Shown here in pieces: positions 25,327 through 37,899 of a DNA stretch of 64,000 bases. This DNA comes from Nautilus pompilius (lineage: Eukaryota > Mollusca > Cephalopoda > Nautilida > Nautilidae). The notes beneath the pieces were generated by a model, which did no database searches, was not told the origin of the DNA, and worked only from the letters and a program-made list of their open reading frames with translations. Numbering within the stretch: position 1 is the first letter of the stretch; every line of letters begins with the position of its first letter. Made by a program: the position numbers and the translations under genes. Location: NCBI GenBank assembly GCA_018389105.1, contig JACATO010000095.1:1051501-1115500 (forward strand). The letters run 5' to 3'.

Positions 25327-26704
25327 TTATGTCATGTCAGCTCAAGCAGAAAGAATCATGTTCTGTAAATTAATAAAATGATCGAGAGGTTTTTAGTTAT
25401 TTTGTTACAATAAATACAAATCCTTCTACAAGGTCACATCAGGCATAAGACTATGAATGTACCAATGGATGATTTGATCTTCTCTGACAATGTCACACAT
25501 CAGATGCCCTGGCTTGATTTGGTACTCTGGTATATTCTTCTCACTTTCAACTCAAGGGATGTCACATGATCTCTACTATTGGTATTTCTCCTCTACTGGT
25601 TTTCTGAAAGTTGCATTTTTTTTTTTTTCAAATTCATATATGTATTAAATGTTGTAATCCACCTCTATGAAACTCTTACATAACATGAAAACACTATTAC
25701 CATATTTCATAAAATTAAATGTAATATATCACTAATAAAAATACACAGGCATTTTTCACCTAATCCAAGAAAACTGAAGGATTTACTTACAAATTAAACC
25801 AAAATGAACTCCATTAAACATAGTAGTTTGAGTGATTAAACAAACAGCAAAACATTTTTTTGTAATAACAGAATAAATAAGTTTAAGACCTAGTGGCCGT
25901 AAAAGCTATAATGGCTCCCTTACGCCCACTATGCAAGAACACGAGTATATTAAATGAATTAAGTGAAGTTTCTGACAATGTTCATAAAAGATAACTCATC
26001 AAAGTAGTGAAGGACATATAAAGGAAGTAAATGAGTGTCTTGGAAACAGGCTTTCACATCAGTGCATCAACATATATAAAACAAACATGTGAACACACTC
26101 ACACACACTCACACACAATATTCCACAACTCAGTCAAGAACAGTAACAGCTTTTTAAAGTTTTTTTTTCATTTATCTAGTATTCCTGAAACTTCTAGTCA
26201 AGATGTACTATGCCATTATATACTAAATCAATGTACACCTGGATAATCAGAGTTGATCAATTAGCACTCAAACAGTTGATGCACAGGCATTCAATGTCCA
26301 GACAATTTGTCTTCAGTCAATTGGCGCCAGACCCTGATTAAGCTTCCATTTCGTTTCAGCTATATTTAGCACCTCCAAGTGCTGCCTCTTTTAGAGTGAC
26401 TATAAAACAACTTCACAGCGTGCCCATTATAGGGAAGAAAGCAATGACGCAGCTTTCCATAATTTCTACCCCTTCATCACCACTAAGCGCTTTTACTTGT
26501 CACCTCTCACTGATGATTTCACAACAAACAGCAAATAAACCATGAGGTCTGCCAGTCCAATGTAGGTAACAGTTCCAAAGACATGTGGAAACACTTGAAT
26601 CTACATAAAAACTTCTGATATTGTGCAATAATAAGGTTAAAGCAGCATGCAAATGCACAACCCAATAAAAATGAGAAAATTCCACCATATTTTCTTTTAC
26701 ACTA
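25327..26704. other. unassigned AT-rich DNA
   Basis: Includes a T run near 25617 and a short CACACA-rich patch near 26096-26116. No supported gene. Confidence 0.5.
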
Positions 26705-26980
26705 ATGCCTACAAGGGAGATAACGTTGGTGAGGGAGAGTAATGCCACAGTTGAGTTGTCCACTAGGAGACATTACCAATCCTGCACCACGTAAGGCCTC
26801 AGCACTTCCAACTTTGGCAGAGAAATCCATATTCAATTTTTAGATGTGGGAGGAAACCAAAATGCCAGAGAAAAAAACCCACAGAGCTGGCTGGTAATGA
26901 GAGAGAGAAAACCATGCCAGGAAGGTATGCCAGCACCCTGAAGGAACTGAACTCAAACCCATTACCACTACATCATCATT
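26705..26980 (-). repeat. tRNA-derived SINE, family A, copy 5
   Basis: The 3' end 'GCCTACAAGGGAGATAACG' (26706) and body blocks 'GTCCACTAGGAGACATT' (26757), 'CTTCCAACTTTGGCAGAGAA' (26805) and 'TTTTAGATGTGGGAGGAAAC' (26838) give the clearest body of the family. The head end near 26945 keeps an 'ACTGAACTCAAACCC' stretch at the B-box position but the A-box part is gone. Confidence 0.75.
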
Positions 26981-29879
26981 TTACTTATCCAATGAATACA
27001 AAGATTTATCCTCAACGGTATTTTTTTTTCGTTTATTCAGTTATCACAACCACGACCACTGAAAGTTACTCCTCTCATCTTTCATTTTATCTGCCATTAT
27101 GGAAAAAAGAGTGTGTGAAACTTCAAAATAAGTTCTCTCATAAAATTTTTGTCAAGTTATCTGCTCTTGGGCAATTCAAATCAGAACAAATATACATTGT
27201 TTACATAAATGCAAGGAAAATAACATGTTAAGAAGAGATTTTGCTTGCTTGCATACACACAACAAAATTTAAAACTAATTTTAGATATGAGAAGGAAATG
27301 TTATATACAACTAGATAGACATTAATTTTGTCATGTATAACATACAACTATGGCATCTACCATCTAACAATATGAAAGGCCAAGATTGGGTAAATAGTTA
27401 TGGTTGCTGCTGCTTCACTTGTCAGGTGTTGTGGTGTAATTCCATTCACTCCCAATCATTTTTCTGATCTCTAATATTGTAATAGTAGTTTTTTTTTGCT
27501 CCCAGCATCAATAATCATCTCAAATGCCTCTCTAAGAGCAACAACAGGTGGCACTTATAATCATTATAGTTTTTCTCTTAGGATTATTTCACAAGTGATC
27601 CAAAAAATTCTTAAATGATTAAATTAAGGATGACTAGCAATAGAATGGGAATGATAATCTCAATTCTCAGGTGAGAGTGCTGTATCATAGATACAGAAAA
27701 TCCATTTGATTACACAAATTATACATATATGAAAAATTCCATACTTTTAGTCTCTTTTTTTTTTTCTCCTATTTTCTTCACAAAAGTTTGTTGCTGACTC
27801 AGAAGCTCATGCTATTACTTTATACAAACACTATACATGTATAATAAATTGTGGTATTTTTTAAAACCCTTAGGCTGCAATGAACATAAATTTATGCAAG
27901 CATAGGGAACTGGATGTACATATATATATATATGCAGTATTATTCCTGCCATTACTCTAGTTTCCTGCAAGGGGAGCATCACCTGTGGGAATCAGGTGGC
28001 TAAGCAGAACACATGACCACCCATGCAGGCCTCTGTATCTTAGTCATGTCTGACCCACTATGGATACTCCATGTCCCTCAACCTCTCACAGCAAACCAAG
28101 GTGTAAACTATGAGAAAATTTGACCTCCTAGAGAGTAATGAAAAAAACTTATAGAACCGAGTGATGAAAGAGCTGAAGAAGTAGGGTTGCAGTTCATGAT
28201 TGTAATACGCTCAGGAAAACAAACAGGAACAGAACATGACGACCCTAGTGCACACTCACCCATATCCCACACCCAAGCCTCTGTCAGTCTCGACATGAAC
28301 TTTCACACTTCACCAAGCAGACAAAAGGGTAGATATCTGATTTCGTTTTACATTTTCCCTATTTCTGCATGCATATCTTTAATTTTGTAAAAAAAAAAAT
28401 TTTTCAATTTGTTTTCATTGCACATATGGTGAGTATTGGAGATTACAATCAATTCAGCTTAAGGATTAATAAATAAAGACGGCTAATTAACATACAGATT
28501 ATTTTGTCATCTTTCCTACACAAGCCGACTGATATATGGATATAAAAAGAGTTAATCTGATGAGGTTCATTTAGTACATTTTTTCCACATATTGCATTAT
28601 CTGTACTTTAAAAAACCAAGAAAACTAAACAAAAATTACTTGAGATTTAGATTAATTATGCTTATCCTTAATAACAGAAAACGGTGATTAAACTATCAAG
28701 TTTGGTTTCCATGTACTAACCAATTCCTTACTCTGGAAAAACAGTAGGGAGCCAATTAGTTTTGACATCACTTTTTTTTTAGTATCACTGTATAACATTA
28801 AGTAAAAACATTTCTAAAAATATTTAACTGCATATATTTAAAAAATAGTGTCTTATCTTGCAAAAAAAATAGCATTACATTTTTATTCTTTATTAAGAGT
28901 TTTGATTTAATTTTGCTTTGTTTTTTTTTAAAGAATGTTGGGCAGGTGAAAAAAAAAACAAAAAAGCTCCAACTTGATTGGCACTATGGCAACCAGGCGA
29001 AATTCTCAAGCCACAATGGCGTGATGACTTAAGTTCTGTCATATTAATCGAAAAGACCTCACATCAGGATTTTTTTTTTTTTTTTTTTAAAATATTCACT
29101 AACAGTCTGCTTGGTTAACTGATTCACCAATTAACACTTCTGCATGTGTGTTGCAGTCTGAGGAGACAAACAAACAAGTGGATTGTAATTTTGATGACTA
29201 CAGTAGCCATTTTCCTCTGTTTCAAGAGCATACAGAAAAAGAGAAAAACTGAACAAAAGTTAACTCAGAAACACTTGAATCCATATTTGTAATGCAATCA
29301 CATGAGTTTATTTAATTGGAAGTAAATGTTGCCAGGAAGATAACTTCTACTTAGTCAAGAAAAGCCCCAACATGCTTCCTTCAGAAACAGAAAGCATGTT
29401 CCTATATCAAGTGACAGAAGATTTAAATTAACTTGCTAAACTAACAATATGGTAAACCCAGCATGACTAATCCATCATGTGATTGCAGGCAAACAACCAT
29501 AGAAGATTGATTCAACACTGCTTGACTTACTGTAAATGTTCAAAAAAAAAACTATACATCACTTTCCTATCCAATGTCTGCAAGCAAATGATAGTTAGTG
29601 AAACTGCAGCCACTGTGTTAATATGCTGCTGCCTTATCTTCAGTGTACCATCGCTGATACCAGCACCACCATGTAATAGCTATCTAGATAATCAGCCCAT
29701 TTTTAAACATATGGTTGCCACCACAAAAATGTGTGTATGCATACATCTCAATCACACACACATCTCCTTAATATCACTTTTGCATAATTAAAAATGCACA
29801 AAGATAAAGCAAAAGTACACAGCCTATTCATCTTATTTAAAAAGAAGTAATATATTTACCATTATTTATTTATTCTTTC
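26981..29879. other. unassigned AT-rich DNA
   Basis: About 2.9 kb. Contains a (TA)n run at 27919-27933 and T runs near 27757 and at 29070-29088. A patch at about 27960-28110 is richer in G+C and has a tRNA-like 'CAGGTGGCTAAGCAGAAC' stretch, which could be another SINE head, but no body is visible. No gene supported. Confidence 0.45.
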
Positions 29880-30520
29880 AGATCTGTATTACTCAGCACA
29901 AGTTGAACAATAGGAACTTTATGTAGCAAATAGTATGTTTATAAGTTTCTTATTTTGCTATGAACCATCATGGACAACAAAAGGATATGAATAATCTCAG
30001 CAATGTGTCTTGGGTTAAGAATAATTCCCAGTGGATGCCATGGTCTCTTCAAGACAGATTTTGGACTTTAAGTGTTACCAAAAGTTTCTGCTACCAAACA
30101 AACCCACAAAGATCCCTAAAAGAACTCTTCTTTTTTAGATATAGGGAAAAAAACTTGAGTGCAAAGATGAAACTCACGAGGCCAGCTGATGAAGAAGAGT
30201 GAAAAGAAACTACTATGCCCAACTGAGTCAATCCAAATTTGGATTCAACTGGGACCCTGAGTCTTAACAATTCAATAGCATAACCACTGGGCCACCAACT
30301 TCCCTGACACACAGTACCTTTCTCATTAACATAACACTTTATAATGGCAAATCTATATCACTCCAGCCCATGTTTTTTACATTATGAGTGTGTCAACTAA
30401 ATTACAAGCAGTTAAATACAAATACTAGAGCTTCTAGGCTGGATCCAGGACTATTCACCACAACCAGATTGTCACAAAGCCAGTTCATTGCAGGGGTTAC
30501 TATGCATGGTACATATAGTG
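29880..30520 (+). repeat. interspersed repeat B, copy 4, split by a SINE
   Basis: The left end ('ATCTGTATTACTCAGCACAA', 29882) and the middle and right parts ('CAGTACCTTTCTCATTAACA' at 30311, 'CATTATGAGTGTGTCAACTA' at 30381, then 'GCTTCTAGGCTGG' at 30430) occur in the right order but about 400 bp apart, where other copies have them about 35 bp apart. A SINE in the opposite orientation fills the gap. The repeat was therefore present before the SINE landed. Confidence 0.7.
29990..30304 (-). repeat. tRNA-derived SINE, family A, copy 6, nested
   Basis: In complement the head (30225-30304) reads GGTGGCCCAGTGGTTATGCT and then CCCAGTTGAATCCAAATTTG, the best-kept tRNA-like A- and B-box pair in the window. 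The body 'GGCCAGCTGATGAAGAAGAG' (30180) matches the family. It sits inside a repeat B copy. Confidence 0.75.
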
Positions 30521-30819
30521 TGCCAGTGCCTAATGATGCTTCTGGAATCACTTTAAAAATAGAAAAAATATATTTGAGTTTAAATAAATAAAATGGATTT
30601 CAGAATGACAGAATTTATTTTATTTTAAAATTAATTTTACGCAAATTTAAGTCACTAATGTTACCCCATACTGTACTTGTTTGATAATCCTCAAAGATGT
30701 ATTATGTTCCTTCTATTATAATCTGCAGTAATTTTAAATATGCACTCATTTGTGTCACAATATTTTTTTCCGATTTTTGTGGTGGGTTTGACCTGCCACT
30801 AATTGTTCATAATATATAT

Positions 30820-31500
30820 ATATTGCCCATGATGTACTTTACAGAGGCTGTCGATGACTTTCTAGATTGCTGGATGTAGCATTCCCAATTCTGCCTGACT
30901 TGATGCAATACCTCTGTGTGGTTGCTGGTCCTGTCCTCTTTGTTGAGGACCCTTTTGTACAATGACCACATTTCCAAGAGAAACATTGTTGAATGTCTTC
31001 CATTTCCTTGGCGAGCTGGTTGGCCTACAAAATAATCTTCAAACCAAGCAGTGGCTGCAGTTCTTCTGGGAGCTCCATCACCATTGTGTCTATGGCCTTG
31101 TCCAAGTCTGTGATAGGTACAAATACGAGTGCAGTGATCATTTTTCAACATCGTTGTTATACCTGCGGGACAGTTGCAATTCACTGTTGTGTTTTTTTGT
31201 ATATTTTGATTAAAGTGAAAAAAAAAAAATCCATTTTTACGCACATCAGGAAAGGTAATCCTTACCACCATGAATATTTTAGTTTCAAAATCACACGAAA
31301 CAGATTCTGGAGAAACTTCAGGTTCAGCTGGTTTAATAAGTTGGAAGACTCCTTCATATGTATTCCTTTGCTTGTTAGGGAGCAAAGCATCAAATACTGG
31401 ATGAAAACACCATTGAATCTTTCTGCAGTATCACGTATAGTTACAAAAATAATACTGGCATGAGTCCAAATGTCCCCACAACATATCAGTTATCAATGCC
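30820..31500 (-). pseudogene. MULE-type (MuDR) transposase, decayed
   Basis: A 192-codon open minus-strand frame (30807-31385) holds most of it. Motifs in order: ALLPNKQRNTYEGVFQLI spanning the frame start, PEVSPESVSCDFE, HFNQNIQKN (family FHL-QN-QK), WFEDYFVGQPARQG, and EMWSLYKRVLNKEDRTSNH. After this the frame shifts, and the closing block reads HPAI-stop-KVIDSL, where the family has HPTIWKFIDGL, so a Trp codon has become TAG. Proteins of this type in invertebrates often carry FLYWCH zinc fingers N-terminally; none is visible here. The family is a DDE-type nuclear transposase. The central part between QK and WFED is scrambled. I see no terminal repeats. It lies about 300 bp from the nested repeat B/SINE. 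Confidence 0.85.
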
Positions 31501-31844
31501 ACGTGGTGGCTTTTTCATGTTAAGAAAAAGAAAAATGCTTTTTATATTGCTTCATTTTTTAAAAAAAAAAAAAATAGAATATAACTTAAACACTTTTAAA
31601 CAAAACTCTTAATAAAATCTCACTAAATTCCAGAATAAAATCAACATGTGCAGCATATAGACAAACTTGTTCTTGTTTTGTTTCAGAGTTCCATCCTCAT
31701 GTCAATACATTTAATTGTTTACTGAGGCTCGATTTGTTTGTTTTTTAGTCATCAATAAAGGGTCATTTCATCAGCAGTCTGTCCGGACTCACTCTTACCA
31801 TTGCCTGTATCAGACTTCCACAAATAACCCTAACTACACATCTG

Positions 31845-32030
31845 ATAAGGCTCTGTGACTGCTGCTAAAAAGTGTTGCCCACCATTGCTGTGCCAGGCAA
31901 TGGACAGATGCTACAAACACTTTTCTGTTTAGCTGTGGAAGGAAGCCAGAAAAACAACCAATATTGATAACTGATGCAAAAGGTGAGAAGAAACTATAAT
32001 AGAACTAAATCCTTGCAAATCCAACTTTAT
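31845..32030 (-). repeat. SINE family A, copy 7, diverged
   Basis: Body blocks 'AAAGTGTTGCCCACCATTGC' (31869) and 'AGCTGTGGAAGGAAGCCAG' (31931), followed by 'GGTGAGAAGAAACTATAATA' (31982), follow the family order on the minus strand. The head is eroded. Confidence 0.5.
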
Positions 32031-35000
32031 CTACTGTGAATAACAAAAACCAATATCCAGCCCTGAACACATTTGCAATACCAGAAAAATGTTCTGCCCT
32101 CTCAAAGTTTGTTAATCTCAATGACCGTTTATAATTTTCTTTTTTTTTCCTCCCTAGAAATTGAGTTACATTCATTTGAGAAAAAGAATCTGCTGAGAGA
32201 AAAAGAAAAGTGTGGTACAAGAATCCCTAGAAGCAACACTGATAATGTAGCACAGATTAGATTGTTTCCAAGGTCTTCAAAATCTAATTTAAAATCCAAT
32301 TTGAAGATTTTAAATGTGATAATTGTGTTTCACAACATCTGTGTATTCCTAGTCTCTCTTCAATAGACTGAAGTCTTAAAGGCAAAGATCTAATGAACGA
32401 GGACATTGTAGAATTTTTTTAATAAATAAAACAGAATAATTAAAGACAACAGAAATTATGCAATAACTTTGTAATTCTCTCCACCACCAAAAAAAAAATG
32501 ACTTATTAGATAAGTCAGGTAGATGAATGTCAATAATGTCAATAATGGTACAGCCAGAATTATCTTTAAAATAATTCTTTTTAAGTTACATGTAGAATTC
32601 ATCTCAGAACCAAATCAATTTAGGACCCAGCTGTATCTCACTCTCTCTGTTTGTCTGTAAAGGCTATTATTTTTAATACTTTATTTATGAATCGCCAAAG
32701 GGTCTCTCAATTCACTGTATCTAAGCTTTTCCACCAAATATAATTGTAGTGGAAGAAAGGCCATTTGATCACTCACATAATTCTGAACAGTTCAGTTTAA
32801 TTTTCTATCAAGTAATTTCACCGTAAGTAAATATAATAAATAAATAATTTAATGAAGTACCTAAACATCCTGGAAAAAAATAAATCCAAATTCTTTCTTT
32901 TCTTTTTTATTTTGGTTAAGTTTTTCTTATTTTACAGGTACTGGGGACATTCAAATTCTATTTCAGCTAGGTTTCATTCGAATGTCTCAAATATATAATT
33001 ACAATATAACCAGCTGATTTTGTTTTGGATTTTTAAAGAAAGTCTCTAAAGTTTCAAGAAGTAAAAGCAACACTAAAATCTTAGATTGTATAGCGGTACA
33101 CTTACATTTTTATAAACCCATGGGCTTGTATGAGGAATTCCAGGGATCTCCACAGACATTTTTTTTTTTTTTTTTAAGTTAACTATGTTTTGAAATATTC
33201 TAAAACATTCAATGCCATTTTGTGACTGCCTATGGGACTAACACCACCAACAGAAAACAAAACTAATAATACAAAATGCGTCAATAACTAGGAAAAAAAT
33301 AGAGTAGACCAAATATTAGTGGAACAAAAAGGCAAGCCAATGCTACTTCTAGTATATTTATTATTGTAGACTTTGGTCAATCAATTAGTTATTTCTTTAA
33401 TTAGAAAGCTCTATCAAAGGGTGGAAAAGGTCAGTTAAAACATCAAATGATTTACCCATTACTTATATTAATATTTCTTTTCATTACTTGGAAAATGTCA
33501 ATGAAAATAATGATAATAGGTTTGAATTTACTTAACCGTCCTTGTCAGTCACTGAGCTATTACCACCAGCCTCTTGTAATCGAGTTTTTGTGAGCTAATT
33601 ACATGAAAGGTAATCTAAAAACAATTCATTTTAGATTTGCTTCACAATAACTACAATTAGCAAGCTACAATTTTTAAATCTTTTTTAACAAAAATAAACT
33701 GAGGAAACAAATCTGGTGTAAAGTTTCTCCAGTTAAGTGTATTTGTTTAACTTGCAGTATTCAAGCAGAGAGAGAGAGAGAGTAACTCAGCTTTTCTATA
33801 CATATGTCAGTTGTATGGATTGCTCTGAATTAAAGCTCTATCTAGAAATGGAAGGATGTTATTAATTACCTTTTTTATTTAAAAAGAGTTGCAGCACAAC
33901 ACAGATACATGGGTGCATAAGCAAAATGTTTTAAAACACTTTCATCCAGTAACCAGAAAAAAAAAAGTATGCTAAAATTATTCCATTCCACACTATTTAG
34001 CAAGGCTTTTTCAGAAAAGAAAACCTGACCAGTAAAGAAATAGTTTTTAGTAAAAAGAACATGTACAAGCTCAATTTTATATGGAGAAAGTAAAGGTTTA
34101 TATATCACACACACTTTACATAGAAAGTCTTACTACTATTTCAAAGTTAAGGTTAACAGACATAACTGCCAAATTTGGGGTGCACAAAATCCACACGAGA
34201 AGCTCTGTTACATTTAATATCTTGTGTACTCCTACCAGAGATAACATTTATGGACAATTTTTTTGAAAAGAATACTGTAACTAGTGACTCAAACCTGAAG
34301 ATCCTGGTGGCCCCATTATATGGACTCCCCCAATCATCTAACCTGACAACTGTAAACTGTTTTCCTTTTGGAAAAATCAAAATCCAATGTGCACTCCAAC
34401 AAGCCGCATAATTTGGAGGTTAAGGGGAGAATTCAATATAACTGTGCCTCATGAACTAGTGGATGTTCTCATGGTTTTTAAAACAGGCTTCAAAGTTATA
34501 CAGATAATGATGAAAGAAGCATAGAAATTTAGACATTTTTATCATTATTCTACTTACTAATATTTCTAGAAAGTTACTGTCAATTTAATGAAAACTAATC
34601 CCTTGGAGAAAACATTTAAATCAATCAAAATAAGGCCTTGAAATTCATAGCTAATCAAGAGGATGTATGTTGATCTCCATACACAGCTGATCAATGATTC
34701 CAAATAACCACCAATATAGAAATTTTGGATAGTTTCCTGTAAAGGTTCAGAGCCCTGAGTCAAAATTACATACACATTACTGTGTGATGAAATACTGTAT
34801 ACTGACCATTCAATTTACAATACAAATAATCAACTTTAAAATGTCCTTTACAATTTTATCCCCTTAATAACAGTAAAGGAATAGAAATAAATAGCAGACT
34901 TTTTTTTTTTTTTGGACTATTAAGTTTCATGCCTCAAATTAAGTCTAGAGTTGAAATGAGCAACAAGAACAGAAAGCCGATGATATAAAGGGCCTTTATG

Positions 35001-35604
35001 TCTGCAAACTCACACCAAGATAATTACTGTTAATTGTCTGCTCCCAAAGAAAGCAGTCGAATTCAAATGAAATATTTTCTGAACCACTGCAGCTCTGATT
35101 CATATAACTCATTATTTATGACTAACAAACATAAATTACAACAACGATGAGGTGAATTAAAGAATATGGTAGCAACAATCACAGAATAAATACCAAAGCA
35201 AAATAAACAAAACAGTCCGTTCTCAAACACAATACCCAACAGGTGGCTCTGATGTAACGGGTTCAAGAAATTTAAGTCATAAACACTAATTACACTCCAT
35301 CAGTTTAAATAGATTTTGTTAATAACACCAGATAAATATGTTTTAAAGCAAAGTACTCCACAAACAGCTTAAGTAATATCACTATAGATTTTATTAGAAA
35401 TTCTATGAAAATATTACCTTTCCTTTTTAGTGCTTAAATGTTTCTGATTTATTTCAAGACAAAATTAACTGCTATCAAAAACAATTCCCTTACTGGCAAA
35501 TAGCCAGTAGTTTGGGTACAAAAAGCCAATCAGAACCTACTGCAACATACAAGGGAAAGTAATACTGCAGATTTATGAAAAATTTAAGAATACTAGCTGC
35601 TAGC
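32031..35604. other. unassigned AT-rich DNA
   Basis: About 3.6 kb. Contains (AG)8 at 33767-33782 and T runs near 33161 and 34901. Overlapping frames on both strands at 34153-34411 have no recognised domain. No gene supported. Confidence 0.5.
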
Positions 35605-35800
35605 AAGGGCAACCTGTGATCTGGTGGTTACATTGCTGGACTGTCATGGGTGAGGGCTCAAATTTGAATCCTCTAAAACAGCTTGGTATGATGCACCTCC
35701 TTGGCATGGGTTTCTTCCAGACATACAAAAGAAGAATTCTAGTAGGGACTTTTATTAGGTCTGCTTGATAGCAAAAAGTGCTAGTGACACCAATCAAATC
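35605..35800 (+). repeat. tRNA-derived SINE, probably family A, copy 8
   Basis: The head has GCAACCTGTGATCTGGTGGT then GGGCTCAAATTTGAATCCTC, a good tRNA-like A/B-box arrangement. The body is only loosely like family A ('TTGGCATGGGTTTCTTCCAG' near 35700). Ends before a GTA-repeat patch near 35950. Confidence 0.55.
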
Positions 35801-36379
35801 ACCATATTGGAAGGACTGAGTACTATCTCAGCTCAAGATGCAATCAGAAGTCAGTAGTATCCATTTGTCATCCCTGACAATTTGCAGTGGGTTGTGCAAG
35901 TTACAGGTAAGAAGGACGGAAACTGATAGCATAGTAGCACTTAGCAGTGGTAGTAGTAGTAGAGAACTCACTCATAACCACTCTAATGTTTCAACATGTT
36001 TACAGAAAACTTCCATTTAATAAGATGTACTAATTTTAAGATTTACCTAGATTTACGTATCCCAGGATAAATTTTTCAATGCATTTAGAAATATAAAAAC
36101 AAATCTTTGCAACCAAAGTTTTCTACTGGATGCGTTTTAAGTATCCACTGTATACCTTTAGACTGGTAGTATAATTACTTTGCTAAATACAAAACCTACT
36201 GTTCATTTTTACAGATAAGCAATATCTGAATTTTCAAAAGAATAGCTTTTCTAAAAAAAAAAAAAAATTTTTTTTAAGAATAAGAACCAAACAAAAAAAT
36301 GAGAAGACAACTATGTACTACCAGCACAAAATCATGTGCAGCAGAATTCTAGATAATGGCAATTCCGATGTACATCGAT

Positions 36380-36665
36380 GTCTACAAGGGAGACAACTCT
36401 GGTGAGGAAACATAGTACTGCAGTTGTCCACCAGGAAGTATTTATTGCTAAGCCTGGTTCAGCATTTCCAACTTTGGCAGAAAAGGCCTTTTTAAAACTA
36501 TTCAGTTTTAGATGCAGGAAATCCAGAAAGTTGGCTGGTGAAGAGAAGCAAAAAGAAAACCTACCTTCTAGAGAGGTATGCCAAACCAAGTCATTAACTT
36601 GCAAGAATTGAACTTGGGTCCTTTTACCTAAGCAGTCCAATCATTTAACTGGATCATCTCTCCAC
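36380..36665 (-). repeat. tRNA-derived SINE, family A, copy 9
   Basis: Clear 3' end 'TCTACAAGGGAGACAACTCT' (36381), then 'GTTGTCCACCAGGAAGTATT' (36424) and 'CATTTCCAACTTTGGCAGAA' (36464). The head in complement (36600-36665) has 'AAGTTCAATTCTTGC' at the B-box position. Together with copies 5 and 6 it is a good template for a consensus. Confidence 0.75.
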
Positions 36666-37344
36666 ACAAGGAAAGTTATTGGTGAGGTAATTTACAGAAA
36701 GCAGAGGATTACCAGGCATTTCTCATCATTTTATTATAGTAACAAAATAAGCCTATATTCTAGTTATCTTTCCCAATTGTCATCATCAGAGTTTAGTCGT
36801 GAAAAAACTACTTTGAGATAAAATGTTGTTATTTTCCAATAAATTTTTTTTTTTTTTTACCAGTGGGCATCAGATTAAAGATATGAATTTCTAAAATGTA
36901 GGTTCATTAGCACTGCTACGACTACTACTAAGGTCATAGGAAATACCTGAAATAACCTTTTACTTTTAGGGAAATTATAATGCTTAACAGATTTTGGGGT
37001 TTTTTTTTTTTCAAATATTTGCCTGTTTATTAAAAATAAATTCATTTTTAAACAAAACAACCTATTTCATCTATTTCTCTAAAATGTCAATTTGAACTAC
37101 AATGAAGTAATTTGATGATACGTTTAAAACCCTTTTCACATTTCAGAAAGTTCATTTATACCTGTGGATTGTTTATATTAGCCTAAATAAAAGGCACTAA
37201 ATGTCTTCAATATCTCTGAAAATAAACAAACAAACATAACTTTAAACATTTTATTTACAAATCAAACTCTTTAATGACTTTATGAGAAAGAAATTACCTG
37301 GAGTTCTGCTTTTATTAATTAGTGCCCTTCAACTGCTTAGCAAG
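36666..37344. other. unassigned AT-rich DNA
   Basis: T runs near 36847 and 37000. No gene or repeat recognised. Confidence 0.5.
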
Positions 37345-37346
37345 TA

Positions 37347-37897
37347 CAGTTGTCCCCCGGTATTCACGGGGGTTACGTTCCTAGAGCACACACAAAGAGT
37401 GAAAAACCGCGAATATTGGACATGGTCCACACTATAAATGTCAAAATATAACATAAAATATAAAAAAATATAAGTAAATATATAATAATAATTTAATAAA
37501 AAATACAGCACTCAGCGAAACACTTGAGATAGCTACACACGGTAAACTGGGATGATGCGGGGCTGCTGGGCTGCATCTGCCTGAGACAGCGCCTCGTGGG
37601 CAGCAGCAGGGAGAAATGAATAACGCTATCGGATTGGCTACTTTCAACCTCTTTGCTGAATTTATGTTAGTATTTATATTACAAAATTAGTAAATTATAT
37701 TTTTATTAATAATGTAGCATTAAAAAGTGTGAAAAAATATATATTGCCACAAAAAATCCATTAAAAATCGCAAAGATATTTGCGATTCCGCGAATATGCG
37801 GGGGTTTCCACGAACAATTATTAGTTAGGTTCTGAGGAAAATTCCGCGAATAACCAGGGCCACGAATGCTGAACCGCGATTACGCAGGGGTCGACCG
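37347..37897. mobile_element. Tigger-type MITE, non-coding
   Basis: The ends are imperfect inverted repeats: CAGTTGTCCCC on the left and CGGTCGACCCC on the right read in reverse. Each is followed by sequence of the 'ATTCACGGGGGTTACGTTCC' and 'CGCGAATA' kind. TA dinucleotides flank it at 37345-37346 and 37898-37899. At 551 bp it has no transposase; a 68-codon minus frame inside is not protein-like. The left end resembles that of the element at 2907-3789, so both belong to the pogo/Tigger branch, but the interiors differ. Confidence 0.8.
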
Positions 37898-37899
37898 TA

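Noticed and set aside
26096-26117. CACACA-rich stretch as a microsatellite or regulatory site
   Set aside because: Interrupted and short; no reason to assign function.
30225-30304. Possible tRNA gene on the minus strand
   Set aside because: Same box arrangement as the other SINE heads and directly joined to a SINE body.
34153-34411. Paired plus and minus frames of about 75 codons
   Set aside because: No recognised domain on either strand and no repeat match; left as unassigned.
35605-35680. Possible tRNA gene
   Set aside because: A- and B-box-like sequences are present but no convincing cloverleaf or anticodon arm; the context fits a SINE head.
37441-37647. 68-codon minus-strand frame inside the MITE
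   Set aside because: Composition follows the G+C-rich interior of the element; no transposase motif.
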